Origin: Anthracocystis setariae
Taxonomy: Eukaryota; Basidiomycota; Ustilaginomycetes; Ustilaginales; Ustilaginaceae
Length of the DNA: 64,000 nt
Assembly (NCBI GenBank): GCA_928724745.1
Contig: CAKMXJ010000007.1
Location: forward strand, 620,001 to 684,000
Direction: 5' to 3'
Shown here: positions 63,075 through 64,000 of the stretch, one piece after another
Layout of the letters: the number at the start of each line of letters is the position of its first letter
Numbering within the stretch: the first letter of the stretch is position 1
Position numbers and translations under genes: made by a program
The notes under the pieces: model-generated
Told to the model about the DNA's origin: nothing
What the model saw: only the letters and a program-made list of their open reading frames with translations
Database searches by the model: none

Positions 63075-64000
63075 CTCACATACTAATGATACGTGATCAT
63101 TTCATTCTACTGTTTTTGACCTTCTGATTGCACAGGCGAATGTGATGCTCGAATACCCCCTCGAAGAGGCCATCTCCCTCCTTACCTCCAAGCTCGCCGG
63201 AGCCGAAAAGTCTCTGGCAGCATCCAAAGAAGATCTCGACTTCTTGCGCGAGCAGATCACAATCATGGAAGTCAACACAGCGAGAGTACACAACTGGGAT
63301 GTCAAGAGAAGGAGGGAGAGGAGAGAGCAGCTTGAGAAAGAGGGCATCACGGAGGATTCCAAACAAGCCTTGTGAGTGCTCTCTCTCTCTTTTCCCCCTC
63401 GCTCCCCGCTACTTTGTAACAACCAACCAATCAAAGTTTACAGAGACGATTTGGCGTAGCGTGGTGGAGCAGTATGACTGAAGCTCATCCTTTTGCCGAT
63501 ACGGTCCCTTTTTTCGTTGTGTGCACAGGGGCGGGTGGTTGAAGGATGACAGGGATGAAGCAAGGCAATGGACGAGCAAGGCAAGGCGGGAGGGAAGCGA
63601 TGCGACTGAGCGTGCTTACCATTACAAGGAGAACAGCCAAGCTGGGGCGCAAGTCGAGAACAACGAGGTTACTGCATTGGTGTCTGTGACACCAGCTACG
63701 GCGGAACAAATAGCATCACAGCAGTCTAGCGAATTGTCGCAGGAAACTCCTGGAGCAGTCAAACCATCTTCTAAGGATGCTGGCGCCATCGAACCTCCTG
63801 CGGCCAAGACGACCGCCCTGCTACCTCCTACTTCTACTCCGCCGAATCCCTTCCAGCAAACCGCCCATGGCTCTAAGAAACCAACCGAAACCCCGAGCAC
63901 CCCTCTGCCGACTCCGTCCAATGTTGTCACGCATGTCCCACCGTTCAATTCTCCGATCCACGACCTCCATTCGTCGTCGGCGCTGATCGTTCCGCCTCTG
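62530..64000 (+). CDS. PAC10: Prefoldin subunit 3 (Pac10/VBP1), possibly extended beyond window
   Basis: Exons 62530-62619, 62709-63005 and 63136-63371 or 63375 encode prefoldin alpha subunit 3, part of the hexamer that hands actin and tubulin to CCT. Seen: EEVEPTLKKFQETMSKYKFME, DIRKTLQMVNFLK, FELNDTLFAKGK, VHLWLGANVMLEYPLEEA and a second coiled coil ending VHNWDVKRRRERREQ. Read straight on, the third exon stops at TGA (63373-63375), giving 208 residues, the normal length. That TGA lies inside a GTGAGT donor. Splicing it to the GCACAG acceptor at 63528 removes the stop and enters a frame open to the window end (at least 157 Ser/Pro/Thr-rich residues, no Met). Both forms are possible. Confidence 0.88.
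63036..63068 (+). repeat. (CT)n tract in prefoldin intron 2
   Basis: About 14 CT units lie within the 130-nt second intron of the prefoldin gene. Confidence 0.85.

Overview
The window reads as nuclear DNA of a basidiomycete fungus, most likely a smut relative (Ustilaginales). Genes are compact and intron-poor, and the few introns are mostly 86-92 nt with GTAAGT/GTATGT/GTGAGC-type donors. The gene set is that of a free-living fungus: a pentafunctional AROM protein, a CDC12-type septin, an epsin, ERG3, the DASH subunit DAD3, RNA polymerase I subunit A49, and a Medusa-type (MedA/Med1) developmental regulator. No virus, CRISPR array or intact transposon was recognised. Species assignment is inference from protein content only.

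Layout. 0-8 kb: the 3' three quarters of ARO1, then a convergent seven-membrane-segment protein gene. Between them lies a degenerate, repeated patchwork of both genes' 3' ends. A dispersed 5S rRNA gene follows. 8-20 kb: a probable profilin-fold protein whose ATG abuts a (CA)26 tract, an intracellular GH32 enzyme, a 3.9 kb gene-poor stretch, and a 1445-residue two-exon protein with a BAR-like N-terminus and a long disordered tail. 20-32 kb: RAB18, DPH3, septin CDC12, a tandem-repeat protein, epsin and a cytochrome P450. 32-44 kb: an intron-containing tRNA-Leu(CAA) candidate, PEX7, sideroflexin FSF1, ERG3, HIS2, RPA49 and a secreted pectinacetylesterase-family protein. 44-51.4 kb: a 7.3 kb stretch without a supportable gene. 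51-64 kb: the MED1/MedA-type regulator, a fluoroacetate-dehalogenase-like hydrolase with an intron, DAD3 with an intron, a hypothetical acidic protein, a mitochondrial-looking SDR, an OHCU decarboxylase with a long C-terminal extension, and prefoldin subunit 3, whose last visible exon runs off the window.

The genes do not form a pathway cluster. They are housekeeping functions: aromatic amino acids, histidine, ergosterol, purine degradation, diphthamide/tRNA modification, trafficking, peroxisome import, kinetochore and Pol I. A few accessory enzymes sit among them (GH32, P450, pectinacetylesterase, dehalogenase-like). Many pairs are convergent with short gaps.

The most notable observations are: the duplicated ARO1/7TM 3'-end patchwork; a palindrome-like motif around TACAGTACTGTA recurring in non-coding DNA; the prefoldin-3 stop codon lying inside a splice donor that leads to a long extra open exon; and the domain extension on the OHCU decarboxylase. 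All spliced models were built by eye from splice-site consensus and reading-frame continuity; no transcript data or database searches were available.
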